NCBI GenBank assembly: GCA_036659415.1
Contig: JAVXCQ010000004.1
Span: forward strand, 1-64,000
Origin: JAVXCQ01 sp036659415
GTDB taxonomy: Bacteria > Bacillota > Negativicutes > Acidaminococcales > Acidaminococcaceae
Direction: 5' to 3'
DNA: 64,000 nt
Shown: positions 44,331-52,405 of the stretch, one piece after another
Position numbering within the stretch: the stretch's first letter is position 1
Layout of the letters: every line of letters begins with the position of its first letter
Position numbers and translations under genes: made by a program
Notes under the pieces: generated by a model
Database searches by the model: none
What the model saw: only the letters and a program-made list of their open reading frames with translations
What the model was told of the DNA's origin: nothing

Positions 44331-45386
44331 ATGATTGACGCTTTATTGGTTCAAGCAGTCGCTCAAGGTGCTTCGGACGTCCATTTGACAGTAGGCTTGC
44401 CACCGGTTTTTCGTATTAACGGAATTTTGCATAAACTAGAGGGAGCGCCCCTTACTAGTAGTGATACCTATACCTATGCTAAAGAGCTAATGACTGAACG
44501 CTTTGAACAGCAGCTAAGTGACAAAGGGGAAGTTGATTTTTCCTATGTTTTACCCCAGGTGAGCTGTTTTCGTGTAAATGTTTTTAAACAAAGTAATAGT
44601 ATTGCAGCCGTGATTCGGTTGATTCCCATGCAGATACCGACCTTTGAACAATTGCAGTTACCCAAGATTTTTGCGGATTTTGCCATGTTGCCACGGGGAC
44701 TGATACTGGTAACAGGGCCCACCGGTAGCGGTAAGTCCACAACGCTAGCGGCCATGATTAACTATGTTAACCAAAAGCGCAAAGTACATATTATTACTTT
44801 GGAAGACCCGATTGAATATCGGCATCATCATATTAATAGTATTGTCAATCAAAGAGAAGTTAATGCTGATACTCAGACGTTTGCCAACGGCTTGCGTGCA
44901 GCTTTGCGTGAAGACCCAGACGTGATTTTGGTAGGCGAAATGCGCGATACTGAAACGATTGCTACGGCTATTACCGCAGCAGAAACAGGTCATTTGGTGC
45001 TGGCGACTTTGCATACCTCGGATGCATCTTCCACAGTGAACCGCATTATCGACGTTTTTCCGGAACATCAACAAATGCAGGTGCGTATTCAACTAGCTGG
45101 TAACTTACAAGGGATTATCTCCCAACAATTGTTAACCACCAGTGATGAAAAATCGCGAGTGGCCGCTTTTGAAATTCTAGTAGCGACACCGGCTTTACGC
45201 AATTTAATTCGGGAAGGGAAAACGCATCAAATACCTTCTTATATTCAAACTGGTGCCAAATACGGAATGCGTGCTATGGATGATGCTTTGGCGGAATTAG
45301 TCCGCCGAAGATTAGTTGATAGAGCCGTAGCGGAAGCCCGCACGGTAGATCCCCAGATGTTTGACCGGTTTTTACGCAGTAACTAG
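44331..45386 (+). CDS. pilT: Pilus retraction ATPase PilT
   Basis: Disassembles the pilus, enabling twitching motility and DNA uptake. The 351-residue protein has SDVHLTVGLPPVFRING (about 15), Walker A GPTGSGKSTTLAAM (about 128), VGEMRDTETI (about 201) and the His box HLVLATLHTSDASSTVNRI (about 222). AGGAGG precedes the ATG and the gap to pilB is 15 bases. Its presence argues for a retractile type IV pilus, not only a type II secretion system. Confidence 0.96.
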   Translation: MIDALLVQAVAQGASDVHLTVGLPPVFRINGILHKLEGAPLTSSDTYTYAKELMTERFEQQLSDKGEVDFSYVLPQVSCFRVNVFKQSNSIAAVIRLIPMQIPTFEQLQLPKIFADFAMLPRGLILVTGPTGSGKSTTLAAMINYVNQKRKVHIITLEDPIEYRHHHINSIVNQREVNADTQTFANGLRAALREDPDVILVGEMRDTETIATAITAAETGHLVLATLHTSDASSTVNRIIDVFPEHQQMQVRIQLAGNLQGIISQQLLTTSDEKSRVAAFEILVATPALRNLIREGKTHQIPSYIQTGAKYGMRAMDDALAELVRRRLVDRAVAEARTVDPQMFDRFLRSN

Positions 45387-45406
45387 ACCGGTAGGAGGCT
45401 TGTGCA

Positions 45407-46627
45407 ATGGAAATGTTTCAATATAAAGCCCGACGTTCCTCCGGCGAGGTGGTCGTGGGTGCGGTGACGGCTGCCAATGAAGCGGCAGTCGCAACCTATG
45501 TCCGCAACCAAGGACTCTATGTAACCCAGATTAAAAAAGCTGGGGGCAATGAAAATAGTATTTTTAAGTCCACGCTGTTTGAAAAACAGATTACACTCTA
45601 TGATATTGCTATGTTTTGTCGACAATTTGCAACCTTAATCGGTGCCGGTGTTTCTCTTATTAATGCGCTGGAAATCATGGTGGAGCAGACGGCTAATAAG
45701 CGTTTACAGGCAATTATTATGACTATCAGTGCCGATGTGCACAAGGGTCTTTCGTTGTCGCTTGCCATGGGCACTCACAAGCAGGTTTTTCCGGAGCTGA
45801 TGATTCACATGATTGAAGCCGGCGAAGTCGGGGGTATTTTGGAAGGGGTTTTGGAGCGTTTAGCAACACAATACGAAAAAGATTATCGCATGAACGCTAG
45901 GCTAAAATCAGCTATGATTTATCCGGGGGTAGTTATTACGATCGCTACTATTGCGGTTGGTATTATTTTAACCTTTGTTATGCCGACCTTTACTGAGCTG
46001 TTCCAGTCCATGAATTTAGCACTACCCTGGCCAACGCAGGTGGTCATGAAAGCCAGCGATTTTTTACTGGGCTATTGGTGGCTTCTATTTGCCTTGGTGG
46101 CACTGGTGTATGTAGCCTATGCCCAAGCGAACAAAAACCATGCTTTTTGTTTTTGGCGTGATGGGCTTTTACTCAAACTACCTGTTTTTGGAGAGTTGTA
46201 TAATAAGGTCATTATTACTCGTTTTGCCGGAGTTTTTGCCGGTTTATCCCGTAGCGGTGTGCCGATTTTGTCCGCCCTTGCTATCGTAGCTAAGGCTACC
46301 GGTAGTTTGCAAGCAGAAATGGTTTTGAATGCGGCGCGGAGCAACGTCCAGCGGGGGCGTGACCTGTCCGTACCCCTACAGGAAAGTAAGCTCTTCCCAC
46401 CGCTGGTGGTACATATGGTAGCGATTGGGGAAGAAACTGGTACGCTTGATATTATGCTGGAAAAAATCGAAATTTTCTACGCTGCCGAGGTGGATGATAT
46501 GCTCGGACGCTTGCAAACACTGCTGGATCCTTTTCTCATTGTGATTCTCGGCGTCATGGTCGGTTTTATTGCCGTGGCGATGCTCCTGCCAATGTTCGAT
46601 ATTGTGACGAAAGTAGGACAGATGTAA
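45407..46627 (+). CDS. pilC: Pilus inner-membrane platform protein PilC (GspF family)
   Basis: Polytopic platform linking the ATPases to the growing fibre. The 406-residue protein has two GspF repeats (about 70-195 and 270-400), each with FCRQFATLIGAGVSL or FAGVFAGLSRSGVPIL at the start. Three membrane segments lie near 172-195, 220-245 and 375-400. The N-terminal cytoplasmic part begins FQYKARRSSGEVV. It lies 20 bases after pilT with AGGAGG. The next gene is the first pilin, behind 172 bases with its own promoter. Confidence 0.95.
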   Translation: MEMFQYKARRSSGEVVVGAVTAANEAAVATYVRNQGLYVTQIKKAGGNENSIFKSTLFEKQITLYDIAMFCRQFATLIGAGVSLINALEIMVEQTANKRLQAIIMTISADVHKGLSLSLAMGTHKQVFPELMIHMIEAGEVGGILEGVLERLATQYEKDYRMNARLKSAMIYPGVVITIATIAVGIILTFVMPTFTELFQSMNLALPWPTQVVMKASDFLLGYWWLLFALVALVYVAYAQANKNHAFCFWRDGLLLKLPVFGELYNKVIITRFAGVFAGLSRSGVPILSALAIVAKATGSLQAEMVLNAARSNVQRGRDLSVPLQESKLFPPLVVHMVAIGEETGTLDIMLEKIEIFYAAEVDDMLGRLQTLLDPFLIVILGVMVGFIAVAMLLPMFDIVTKVGQM

Positions 46628-46689
46628 AGGCAATTTATCGCCAGTATAAATTTAAAAACAGAAAAAATATAATAGATAATGATTTTTAG

Positions 46690-46770
46690 TTGCATTTTAT
46701 GACAATATTAGTTATCATAAAGTTAAGTTAAGTGAAGTGCGCAGTAATTAGCAACGACAATGTTGCTAAT
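46690..46770 (+). promoter_or_regulatory. Promoter and leader hairpin of pilin gene 1
   Basis: TTGCAT (46690-46695), 17 bp, TATCAT (46713-46718). The leader then folds ATTAGCAAC/GTTGCTAAT (46747-46755 with 46762-46770), loop GACAAT, about 20 bases before the AAGGAGG ribosome site. The stem resembles the pilin 2 leader hairpin in position and in ACGA(C/A)AA at the loop. Confidence 0.55.
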
Positions 46771-46799
46771 GGGACGCCCTAAAAAGGAGGAAAAATCCA

Positions 46800-47237
46800 A
46801 TGAAAATGTTACACAGCAAGAAAGGTTTTACTTTGATTGAACTAGTAGTAGTCATTGCTATTCTCGGTATTTTAGCAGGTATCGCTATCCCGAGATTTAT
46901 GGACGCTACTGCGTCTGCTCGTGGTTCTAAAATCGTGGCGGATATGCGAACCATTGATAGTGCGATTATGATTTATAATGCTAAAACCGGTGCATTGCCG
47001 GCAAAAACAACTGATTTAACAACAGTAGCTGCTGCTGGCACCGCAAATCCTACTACCTATAAACTCTTAGCAGCGTGGCCAGTACCACCGACTGGTACAG
47101 CTACTGTTCAGGGCTACGATGGTAAAGAATTAACGATTACGCCTGCGGCAAAGGTGTATGCATTAGATGCAACTAATGGTCGGTCAACCCTTGATGGTAA
47201 AACTGTTGAAGTGCTTTTAGGAGCACCAAAAGAGTAA
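46800..47237 (+). CDS. Type IV pilin 1 of five (prepilin)
   Basis: 145-residue prepilin. A 9-residue basic leader KMLHSKKG precedes the PilD cleavage site G-FTLIE; Glu5 and the hydrophobic helix VVVIAILGILAGIAIP follow. The soluble domain has IDSAIMIYNAKTG, YKLLAAWPVPPTGTATVQGY and no cysteine, so no D-region disulfide. Layout and length resemble GspG-like major pilins. Its first half is nearly identical in DNA to pilin 2 and related to pilins 3-5; the last 30 residues are unique. AAGGAGG precedes the ATG. Which of the five is the major pilin cannot be told from sequence. Confidence 0.93.
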   Translation: MKMLHSKKGFTLIELVVVIAILGILAGIAIPRFMDATASARGSKIVADMRTIDSAIMIYNAKTGALPAKTTDLTTVAAAGTANPTTYKLLAAWPVPPTGTATVQGYDGKELTITPAAKVYALDATNGRSTLDGKTVEVLLGAPKE

Positions 47238-47272
47238 GTGTTATCACGCTTTTAATGTTATTATTATTTCAG

Positions 47273-47305
47273 ACCCTGTTAGCTTGACTAGCAGGGTTTT
47301 TGTTT
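47273..47305 (+). terminator. Terminator after pilin 1
   Basis: ACCCTG-TTAG / CTAGCAGGGT stem with CTTGA loop, followed by a T-run (TTTTTG TTT). Confidence 0.8.
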
Positions 47306-47371
47306 ATTATTAAGGAAAGTAATAAGGGAACTGTTTTTTGATAAAAACATGTACAAAGTTAGCAAATAATA

Positions 47372-47435
47372 TGGTATAATAGCCGCAAATGATGATGGTG
47401 TACTAAGTAGCGACGAAAGCGTTACAAAGTGCACC
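47372..47435 (+). promoter_or_regulatory. Extended -10 promoter and structured leader of pilin gene 2
   Basis: TGGTATAAT (47372-47380) is an extended -10. The leader forms a two-part hairpin: GGTGTACT/AGTGCACC (47397-47404 with 47428-47435) outside, an AA/AA internal loop, then GTAGCG/CGTTAC with loop ACGAAAG. It ends 7 bases before AAGGAGG. Known riboswitch consensus features were looked for and not found. Confidence 0.55.
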
Positions 47436-47456
47436 CAAAAAAGGAGGAAAAATTCA

Positions 47457-47906
47457 ATGAAAATGTTACACAGTAAGAAAGGTTTTACTCTCATTGAACT
47501 AGTAGTAGTCATTGCTATTCTCGGTATTTTAGCAGGTATCGCTATTCCGAGATTTATGGATGCTACTGCGTCTGCCCGAGGTTCTAAAATTGTGGCGGAT
47601 ATGCGTACTATTGATAGTGCTGTTATGATTTATAACGCTAAAACCGGTAAAATGCCGACAGCAACAACTGATTTAACAACAGCACCAGCTACTGGCACCG
47701 CAAATCCTACCACCTATAAACTCTTAGCAGCGTGGCCAGTACCACCGACTGGTACAGCTACTGTTCAGGGCTATGATGGTAAAGAAATAACGATTACTCC
47801 TACGGCAGCAGTTTATACACTTGATACAACAGCAACAAGTGCTAATTATGGTCGGGCACTATATGGTGCGTTGACAGTCGATGATATTTTGAAGATTACC
47901 AAATAA
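47457..47906 (+). CDS. Type IV pilin 2 of five (prepilin)
   Basis: 149-residue prepilin, closest relative of pilin 1. It has the same 9-residue leader and G-FTLIE cleavage site, and an almost identical sequence through YKLLAAWPVPPTGTATVQGYDGKE (about residue 107). The tail then differs, with TATSANYGRALYGALTVDDILK. No cysteines. The ribosome site and the surrounding 20 bases are also shared with pilin 1, so the duplication includes the translation start region. It has its own promoter and terminator, so it can be expressed independently. Confidence 0.93.
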   Translation: MKMLHSKKGFTLIELVVVIAILGILAGIAIPRFMDATASARGSKIVADMRTIDSAVMIYNAKTGKMPTATTDLTTAPATGTANPTTYKLLAAWPVPPTGTATVQGYDGKEITITPTAAVYTLDTTATSANYGRALYGALTVDDILKITK

Positions 47907-47967
47907 CTCCGCCACTTGATTAGGGCAAGTTTTTTCAACTGGAGCATAGTTTAACAAGAAGTTTTTA

Positions 47968-48001
47968 TAGCACTTGGCTACTTTAGCCAAGTGCTATTTT
48001 A
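47968..48001 (+). terminator. Terminator after pilin 2
   Basis: Perfect 13-bp stem TAGCACTTGGCTA/TAGCCAAGTGCTA with CTT loop (47968-47996), followed by TTTTA. Confidence 0.85.
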
Positions 48002-48017
48002 TGCAAAGGGCTATAAC

Positions 48018-48046
48018 TTGTGTTATAAAAAAAAAACAGTTATAAT
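48018..48046 (+). promoter_or_regulatory. Promoter of pilin gene 3
   Basis: TTGTGT (48018-48023), 17 bp, TATAAT (48041-48046), 77 bases before the pilin 3 start. No clear leader hairpin of the pilin 1/2 type is visible here. Confidence 0.6.
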
Positions 48047-48122
48047 TACGCTAAAAGAAAGAGTTGCTATTTTTATAAAAGTCAAAGTTAGGGCAAGTAG
48101 GATGGGGAAAAGGGTGAGTTTT

Positions 48123-48551
48123 ATGCAGGGTAAAAAAGGTTTTACCTTAATTGAGCTAGTAGTAGTCATTGCTATTTTGGGTATTTTAGCCGGTATCGCT
48201 ATCCCTAGACTTATGGATGCTACGGCTGCGGCGCGGGGAGCTAAAATTGTAGCAGATTTGCGAACTATTGATAGTGCTGCGACGCTGTATAATAGCAAAA
48301 CAGGTTTTTTGCCCAACAAAATCAATGATTTATTGACGGACGATATTAAAAAAAATCAATACAAGCTCTTGGTAGCGCTCCCGGAACCACCACAGGGACT
48401 GGCTACGTTGGTAAATAATGTGGGTAAGACGATTGAGTTGCCACCGGTGGTTAATCCTGATACTGGCAAGGTGCAGGTGTATAGTTTGGATAATAAAGGG
48501 CGAGCTACCTTTGCTAAATTGACGCTGGAAGAACTGATGAATTTACCGTAA
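48123..48551 (+). CDS. Type IV pilin 3 of five (prepilin)
   Basis: 142-residue prepilin with a short 5-residue basic leader before the G-FTLIE site (MQGKKG). Residues 7-50 are almost identical to pilins 4 and 5 in DNA (IPRLMDATAAARGAKIVADLRTIDSA). It differs from pilins 1-2 by ATAAARGA for ATASARGS. The C-terminal part (YKLLVALPEPPQGLATLVNN and following) is divergent. ATG 48123 is preferred because the upstream extension carries the promoter and an unrelated basic stretch; AAGGGTGAG is the ribosome site. No cysteine. Confidence 0.9.
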   Translation: MQGKKGFTLIELVVVIAILGILAGIAIPRLMDATAAARGAKIVADLRTIDSAATLYNSKTGFLPNKINDLLTDDIKKNQYKLLVALPEPPQGLATLVNNVGKTIELPPVVNPDTGKVQVYSLDNKGRATFAKLTLEELMNLP

Positions 48552-48570
48552 GATTATAGTTGGATTATGA

Positions 48571-48605
48571 ATAACAGCACTTGACTAAAAGGCAAGTGCT
48601 GTTAT
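48571..48605 (+). terminator. Hairpin after pilin 3
   Basis: 13-bp stem ATAACAGCACTTG/CAAGTGCTGTTAT (48571-48583 with 48593-48605) without a T-run. Its CACTTG/CAAGTG core repeats that of the hairpin after pilin 2. Confidence 0.55.
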
Positions 48606-48669
48606 GTACCTTAAAGCGGCACTAGTGGATAACTTTAAATAGTTAAGTATTATATAAAGCATATTATTA

Positions 48670-48678
48670 TGCTATAAT
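48670..48678 (+). promoter_or_regulatory. Extended -10 promoter of pilin gene 4
   Basis: TGCTATAAT, an extended -10, 83 bases before the pilin 4 start. The leader holds ACGACAA (about 48712-48718), also found in the pilin 1 leader loop, but only a weak stem. Confidence 0.5.
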
Positions 48679-48761
48679 TAATCGAAAATTGAAAAATTAA
48701 CACGTACATAGGACGACAACAGCACCGATGTGGTTAGAGTCTGCAAGGGAGAATAGATTGA

Positions 48762-49232
48762 ATGAAGATTCAAAGACAAAAAACAGGTTTTACTTTAATT
48801 GAGCTAGTAGTAGTTATTGCTATTTTGGGCATTTTAGCCGGCATTGCTATCCCTAGACTTATGGATGCCACGGCTGCGGCGCGGGGAGCTAAAATCGTAG
48901 CAGATTTGCGAACTATTGATAGTGCAGTGCTAGTGTATAATGCCAAAACCGGCAAAATGCCATCTAAAGATTATATTCAGGAACTAACCACGGTAGCAGC
49001 ACCTAGTGAGGTCAAGCCCACCACCTATAAGCTTTTAGCGGCGTGGCCGATACCACCGCTGGGGAAGGTAACCATTGTTAATAATTATGGTCATACGATG
49101 AATATCACTTCGACAAAAACTAAATACACGTTGGATTTAACTGAGGATAGTCCTAATTACGGACGGGCTCTGTATAATTATTCTTCCATTGATAATCTAA
49201 TGGCCTTCGATGATAAAAGTGACCGTGTTTAA
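48762..49232 (+). CDS. Type IV pilin 4 of five (prepilin)
   Basis: 156-residue prepilin, the longest of the five. The leader KIQRQKTG precedes FTLIE. The conserved helix and RLMDATAAARGAKIVADLRTIDSA are shared with pilins 3 and 5 almost base for base. The soluble part has YKLLAAWPIPPLGKVTIVNN and a distinct tail ending in DDKSDRV. No cysteine. GGGAG lies upstream of the ATG. The gap to pilin 5 is only 72 bases without a terminator, so these two are probably co-transcribed. Confidence 0.92.
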   Translation: MKIQRQKTGFTLIELVVVIAILGILAGIAIPRLMDATAAARGAKIVADLRTIDSAVLVYNAKTGKMPSKDYIQELTTVAAPSEVKPTTYKLLAAWPIPPLGKVTIVNNYGHTMNITSTKTKYTLDLTEDSPNYGRALYNYSSIDNLMAFDDKSDRV

Positions 49233-49304
49233 ACTGAAGGCAAAGACGTACTGCTTAAGCAGGAGTAGCATAAACGTATTTATAAAAAAAAGAGGTGGCC
49301 TAAC

Positions 49305-49742
49305 ATGGAAAGCAAAAAGGGTTTTACCTTAATTGAGCTAGTAGTAGTCATTGCTATTTTGGGTATTTTAGCCGGCATTGCTATCCCTAGACTTATGGAT
49401 GCCACGGCTGCGGCGCGGGGAGCTAAAATCGTAGCGGATTTGCGAACTATTGATAGTGCCGCCTTATTGTATCAGATAAAGACGGGAAAGTTACCGCTCA
49501 ATCCTGCAGATTTAACGCAGAACTCGGCAGTAGATGCTAGCCCACGGCAAATTAAGCTCTTAGCTGCCTGGCCCCAAGTGCACCCAGGCAAGGCGACGGT
49601 ACAAGGTTTTGATGGCAAGGAAAAGTTAGTGACACCCTTTGGACAGAGCCCGGCTTATCGCCTAAATGGGTTTACGGGGCGGGCGTTGTTAGATGGTCAG
49701 ACTGTGGAAGACCTATTAACCAAGGGCAATATCTATAACTAG
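49305..49742 (+). CDS. Type IV pilin 5 of five (prepilin)
   Basis: 145-residue prepilin with a short leader (MESKKG) before FTLIE. Its first half again matches pilins 3 and 4. The soluble domain has IKLLAAWPQVHPGKATVQGFDGKEK, which is closer to pilins 1-2 in this segment, and a tail with GRALLDGQTVEDLLTKG. The mosaic of pilin 3/4-like 5' end and pilin 1/2-like middle suggests recombination within the array. GAGGTGG precedes the ATG. No cysteine. Confidence 0.92.
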   Translation: MESKKGFTLIELVVVIAILGILAGIAIPRLMDATAAARGAKIVADLRTIDSAALLYQIKTGKLPLNPADLTQNSAVDASPRQIKLLAAWPQVHPGKATVQGFDGKEKLVTPFGQSPAYRLNGFTGRALLDGQTVEDLLTKGNIYN

Positions 49743-49766
49743 TGGTACAAAAATAACGATAGCTTA

Positions 49767-49810
49767 CCCTTTTGAGTTAGTTCTAAAGAGCCAATTCAAA
49801 AGGGTTTTTA
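49767..49810 (+). terminator. Terminator after the pilin array
   Basis: ACCCTTTTGA pairs with TCAAAAGGGT (49767-49776 with 49796-49805), followed by TTTTA. It separates the pilins from pilD. Confidence 0.7.
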
Positions 49811-49927
49811 CGTAGTTTTTATGTGGTTTGGGTGAATTCATAAGGTTATATTTAAAAATAGATTTCTATATGGTACAATTAAAAACATAATGAGGCCGAG
49901 TGGCTGTTAATTTAAGGTTGTGATTTT

Positions 49928-50677
49928 TTGTTTCTATTATTTGCTAGTTATTTTATTATAGGGATTGTAGTGGGGAGCTTTTTGAACGTTTGTATTTACC
50001 GTTTACCGGTGGGACGCTCGATTATTAGCCCACCCTCCGCTTGCGGGGCGTGTGGACACCGGTTGGCACTATGGGATATGGTGCCGGTTGTGAGCTATTT
50101 TTTACTGGGGGGGAAATGCCGCTATTGCCAGGCGCCCTATAGTATGCGTTATGCACTAGTAGAGTTACTAACCGGTTGCTTATTTGTATTGTGTGGTTTT
50201 TTTTATTTGCCGGGACTAACACTATGGCTGGTTTTTGTGTTAGTGGCCGGATTGGTGGTAATTACCTTTGTTGACTTTGACCATCAAATTATCCTTGATG
50301 AAGTTTTAATTCTGCTTTTAGCTTGTGGGGGTGGCTATGTCTATTTAACTTTTGCAGATAAGTTTGATGCGTTGTATGGGGCTCTACTAGCTGGTGGTCT
50401 TATGCTGGTGATTTTTGTGGCCAGTCGGGGAGGTATGGGGGCAGGCGACGTGAAGCTGAGCTTTGTTTTAGGCGTGTGGTTGGGTTTTAAAGCTAGTCTA
50501 GTGTGTTTGATGCTGGCCTTTGTGGTGGGGGGCTTAGTTGGTGTGGTCTTATTGGCAACAGGACTTAAAACTCGCAAAGACCCCATTCCCTTTGGACCGT
50601 ATTTGTGTTTAGGTGCATATATCGCCCTGCTTTTTTCGCCTTATTTAATATATTACTATTGGTTGTTGTTTGTATAG
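49928..50677 (+). CDS. pilD: Prepilin peptidase/N-methyltransferase PilD
   Basis: Membrane aspartyl protease that cleaves after Gly of the prepilin leaders and methylates the new N-terminal Phe. The 249-residue protein has GSFLNVCIYRLP (about 17), two cysteine pairs CGACG and CRYC (about 37-66), the catalytic FVDFDHQIILDE (about 119) and GMGAGDVKLSF (about 180), plus several membrane helices. It starts with TTG at 49928, with AAGGTTGTG upstream; no ATG or GTG fits the frame. A TGGTACAAT extended -10 lies at 49871-49879. All five pilins next door carry its site. Confidence 0.95.
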   Translation: MFLLFASYFIIGIVVGSFLNVCIYRLPVGRSIISPPSACGACGHRLALWDMVPVVSYFLLGGKCRYCQAPYSMRYALVELLTGCLFVLCGFFYLPGLTLWLVFVLVAGLVVITFVDFDHQIILDEVLILLLACGGGYVYLTFADKFDALYGALLAGGLMLVIFVASRGGMGAGDVKLSFVLGVWLGFKASLVCLMLAFVVGGLVGVVLLATGLKTRKDPIPFGPYLCLGAYIALLFSPYLIYYYWLLFV

Positions 50678-50745
50678 TGTTATAATATTAATTAACGTCA
50701 AAGTGACTAAACGCAGGCTAATTTGGAGCTAAAGGAGAAAAACAG

Positions 50746-51822
50746 ATGAATTTTAAACATTTATTAAATAAGCTGTTTTTTCCAAGCCCAAAGTTAATTT
50801 TGGGTATTGATCTGGGAGCGGAACGCGTCAAGGTTGTACAAATGAATTTAAAAGGCCGAAAACCATTGGTGGAAGATTTTGTCATAGCAGATTTGCCGAC
50901 TGAATTAAAAACAGCAGGTCTTACGCAACATACGGAAGAAATGGCATCTTTCTTGCATGAGGTGATTTACAAGCATGGTTTTACGGCTAAATATGCTATC
51001 TTTAGTATTGGTGGGCGGAATGCTTTTGTGCGGGAGATTGATATGCCCAATATGCCAGAAGCTGAAATGCGGCAAGCTGTGACCTGGGATGCGGGGCAGT
51101 ATGTTCCTTATGAAGCAGATTCTTATTATGTGGATTTTGCTGAGTTTGGCACGCTGACAGAGGATGGTCAACAGCCGATTATGCTGGTGGCAGCGCCACG
51201 GGATGTTGTGGATAGTTTAGTAGCCGTGGGAGATTTTTTAAATCTTGAAATTATTAAACTGGATATTGAGGTTTTGTCCACTTACCGTACTCTAGGGGAA
51301 ACTTATCAAAATTTTTTGCTGTTGGATATGGGCAATACTTTTTCTAAGATTACGATTTTTCAAACTGGAGCACCGGTAGCGCAGCGCAGTATCCCTCATA
51401 GCACTTTTATGTTTAGCGGAATTATTGCTCAAGCACTGGAAATAGAGCGGACAGAAGCTGATCAGCTCATTAGAACCAAAGATTTTCTACTAAAGAATAA
51501 TAGCGCCGAGGAGAAAGTGCATAAAGCATTGGTCGAAGCGGCGGACGATCTGGTGCGGGAATGTCAGCGGACTAGCGAATACTATATTATGAATAAAAAA
51601 ACTGCTGTTTTCACGCATTTAGTACTCGTGGGCAGTGGTTCTAATCTTAGCGGGTTAACTAGCTATTTGCAGGAAAAATTGTCGCTAAAGGTAGAGCAGC
51701 ACGATATTTTAAAACAAGTTGCTTTTAGTGGTAAATACCAAAGTGATAAAGTTAAAGCCGTGGCACAATCGCTGACGGTAGCAATTGGTGCGGCGATGTC
51801 CGGAGGTGACCTTGATGATTAA
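50746..51822 (+). CDS. pilM: Pilus assembly actin-like ATPase PilM
   Basis: Cytoplasmic actin-fold protein of the PilMNO alignment complex. The 358-residue protein has phosphate-1 LGIDLGAERVKVVQM (about 19), a SHS2-like middle region (IGGRNAFVREIDMPNMP, about 87), phosphate-2 LLDMGNTFSKITIF (about 190) and VLVGSGSNLSGL (about 290). It has its own extended -10 promoter (TGTTATAAT, 50678-50686) and AAAGGAG before the ATG. Its stop lies inside the pilN start region. Confidence 0.95.
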   Translation: MNFKHLLNKLFFPSPKLILGIDLGAERVKVVQMNLKGRKPLVEDFVIADLPTELKTAGLTQHTEEMASFLHEVIYKHGFTAKYAIFSIGGRNAFVREIDMPNMPEAEMRQAVTWDAGQYVPYEADSYYVDFAEFGTLTEDGQQPIMLVAAPRDVVDSLVAVGDFLNLEIIKLDIEVLSTYRTLGETYQNFLLLDMGNTFSKITIFQTGAPVAQRSIPHSTFMFSGIIAQALEIERTEADQLIRTKDFLLKNNSAEEKVHKALVEAADDLVRECQRTSEYYIMNKKTAVFTHLVLVGSGSNLSGLTSYLQEKLSLKVEQHDILKQVAFSGKYQSDKVKAVAQSLTVAIGAAMSGGDLDD

Positions 51823-52405
51823 AATCAATCTGTTACCAGAAGAACGGCGCAAAAAAGAATTACCCATAGAAAAAATTTATCTTGTGGCAACGTATGCTTT
51901 TGTGATTTTAGCCTTGTGTTTATGGGGCTATAATTTGGCTGTTTTTAAATATACCGAAGCTAAACTGGAAACCGTGAACAGTAACATTAGTGCCTTGCAC
52001 GTGTGGCAGGAACGCTATGAACTTAACCAAGCCCAAAATGCTGATATTAAGCAACGGGAAGTAATTGTGACAGATTTAAGTAAAACCAGAATGTTCTGGA
52101 GTCGTAATCTTGCGGAGCTGGGTAACATTACGCCCTATGGTTGTTGGCTTACGGCCGTGCGTCAGGATACCAATAAACCGGAAAAAATTACTATTACTGG
52201 TAAGGCCCTCAAGATGGAGATGCTTTTAGATTTTATTTATCGTTTGCAGCAAGAACCTTATATTAATTCCGTGGAATTAACTTCTACTGATCTCAATACT
52301 GGTGGGCAAAAAGGGCAGACGGATAATCTTAATTTTTCTGTGACGGTACTACAAGCCGGTCTGGCAACTAAGAGTGTACCATCACCAAGTGGGGGTGCTA
52401 AGTAA
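51815..52405 (+). CDS. pilN: Pilus assembly protein PilN
   Basis: Bitopic inner-membrane protein. The 196-residue product begins with the PilM-binding peptide IKINLLPEERR. One membrane segment follows (about 23-42), then a coiled coil and a periplasmic ferredoxin-like fold with WLTAVRQD and ITITGKALKMEMLLDFIYRL (about 128). The ATG at 51815 overlaps the pilM stop by 8 bases, with GGAGGTGAC just upstream; the longer frame lacks the conserved N-terminus. pilO starts at its stop (TAATG). Confidence 0.94.
   Translation: MIKINLLPEERRKKELPIEKIYLVATYAFVILALCLWGYNLAVFKYTEAKLETVNSNISALHVWQERYELNQAQNADIKQREVIVTDLSKTRMFWSRNLAELGNITPYGCWLTAVRQDTNKPEKITITGKALKMEMLLDFIYRLQQEPYINSVELTSTDLNTGGQKGQTDNLNFSVTVLQAGLATKSVPSPSGGAK

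Noticed and set aside
46740..46800. Possible c-di-GMP (GEMM-I) riboswitch before pilin 1, because of TGGGACGC after a stem
   Set aside because: The GCAAACC half, the receptor loop arrangement and the second stem of the class are absent, and the pilin 2 leader does not share GGGACGC.
46800..49742. Repeated segments that could suggest a CRISPR or transposon-derived repeat
   Set aside because: The repeats are coding, begin at the prepilin leader in five intact genes, and have neither regular spacers nor terminal inverted repeats.
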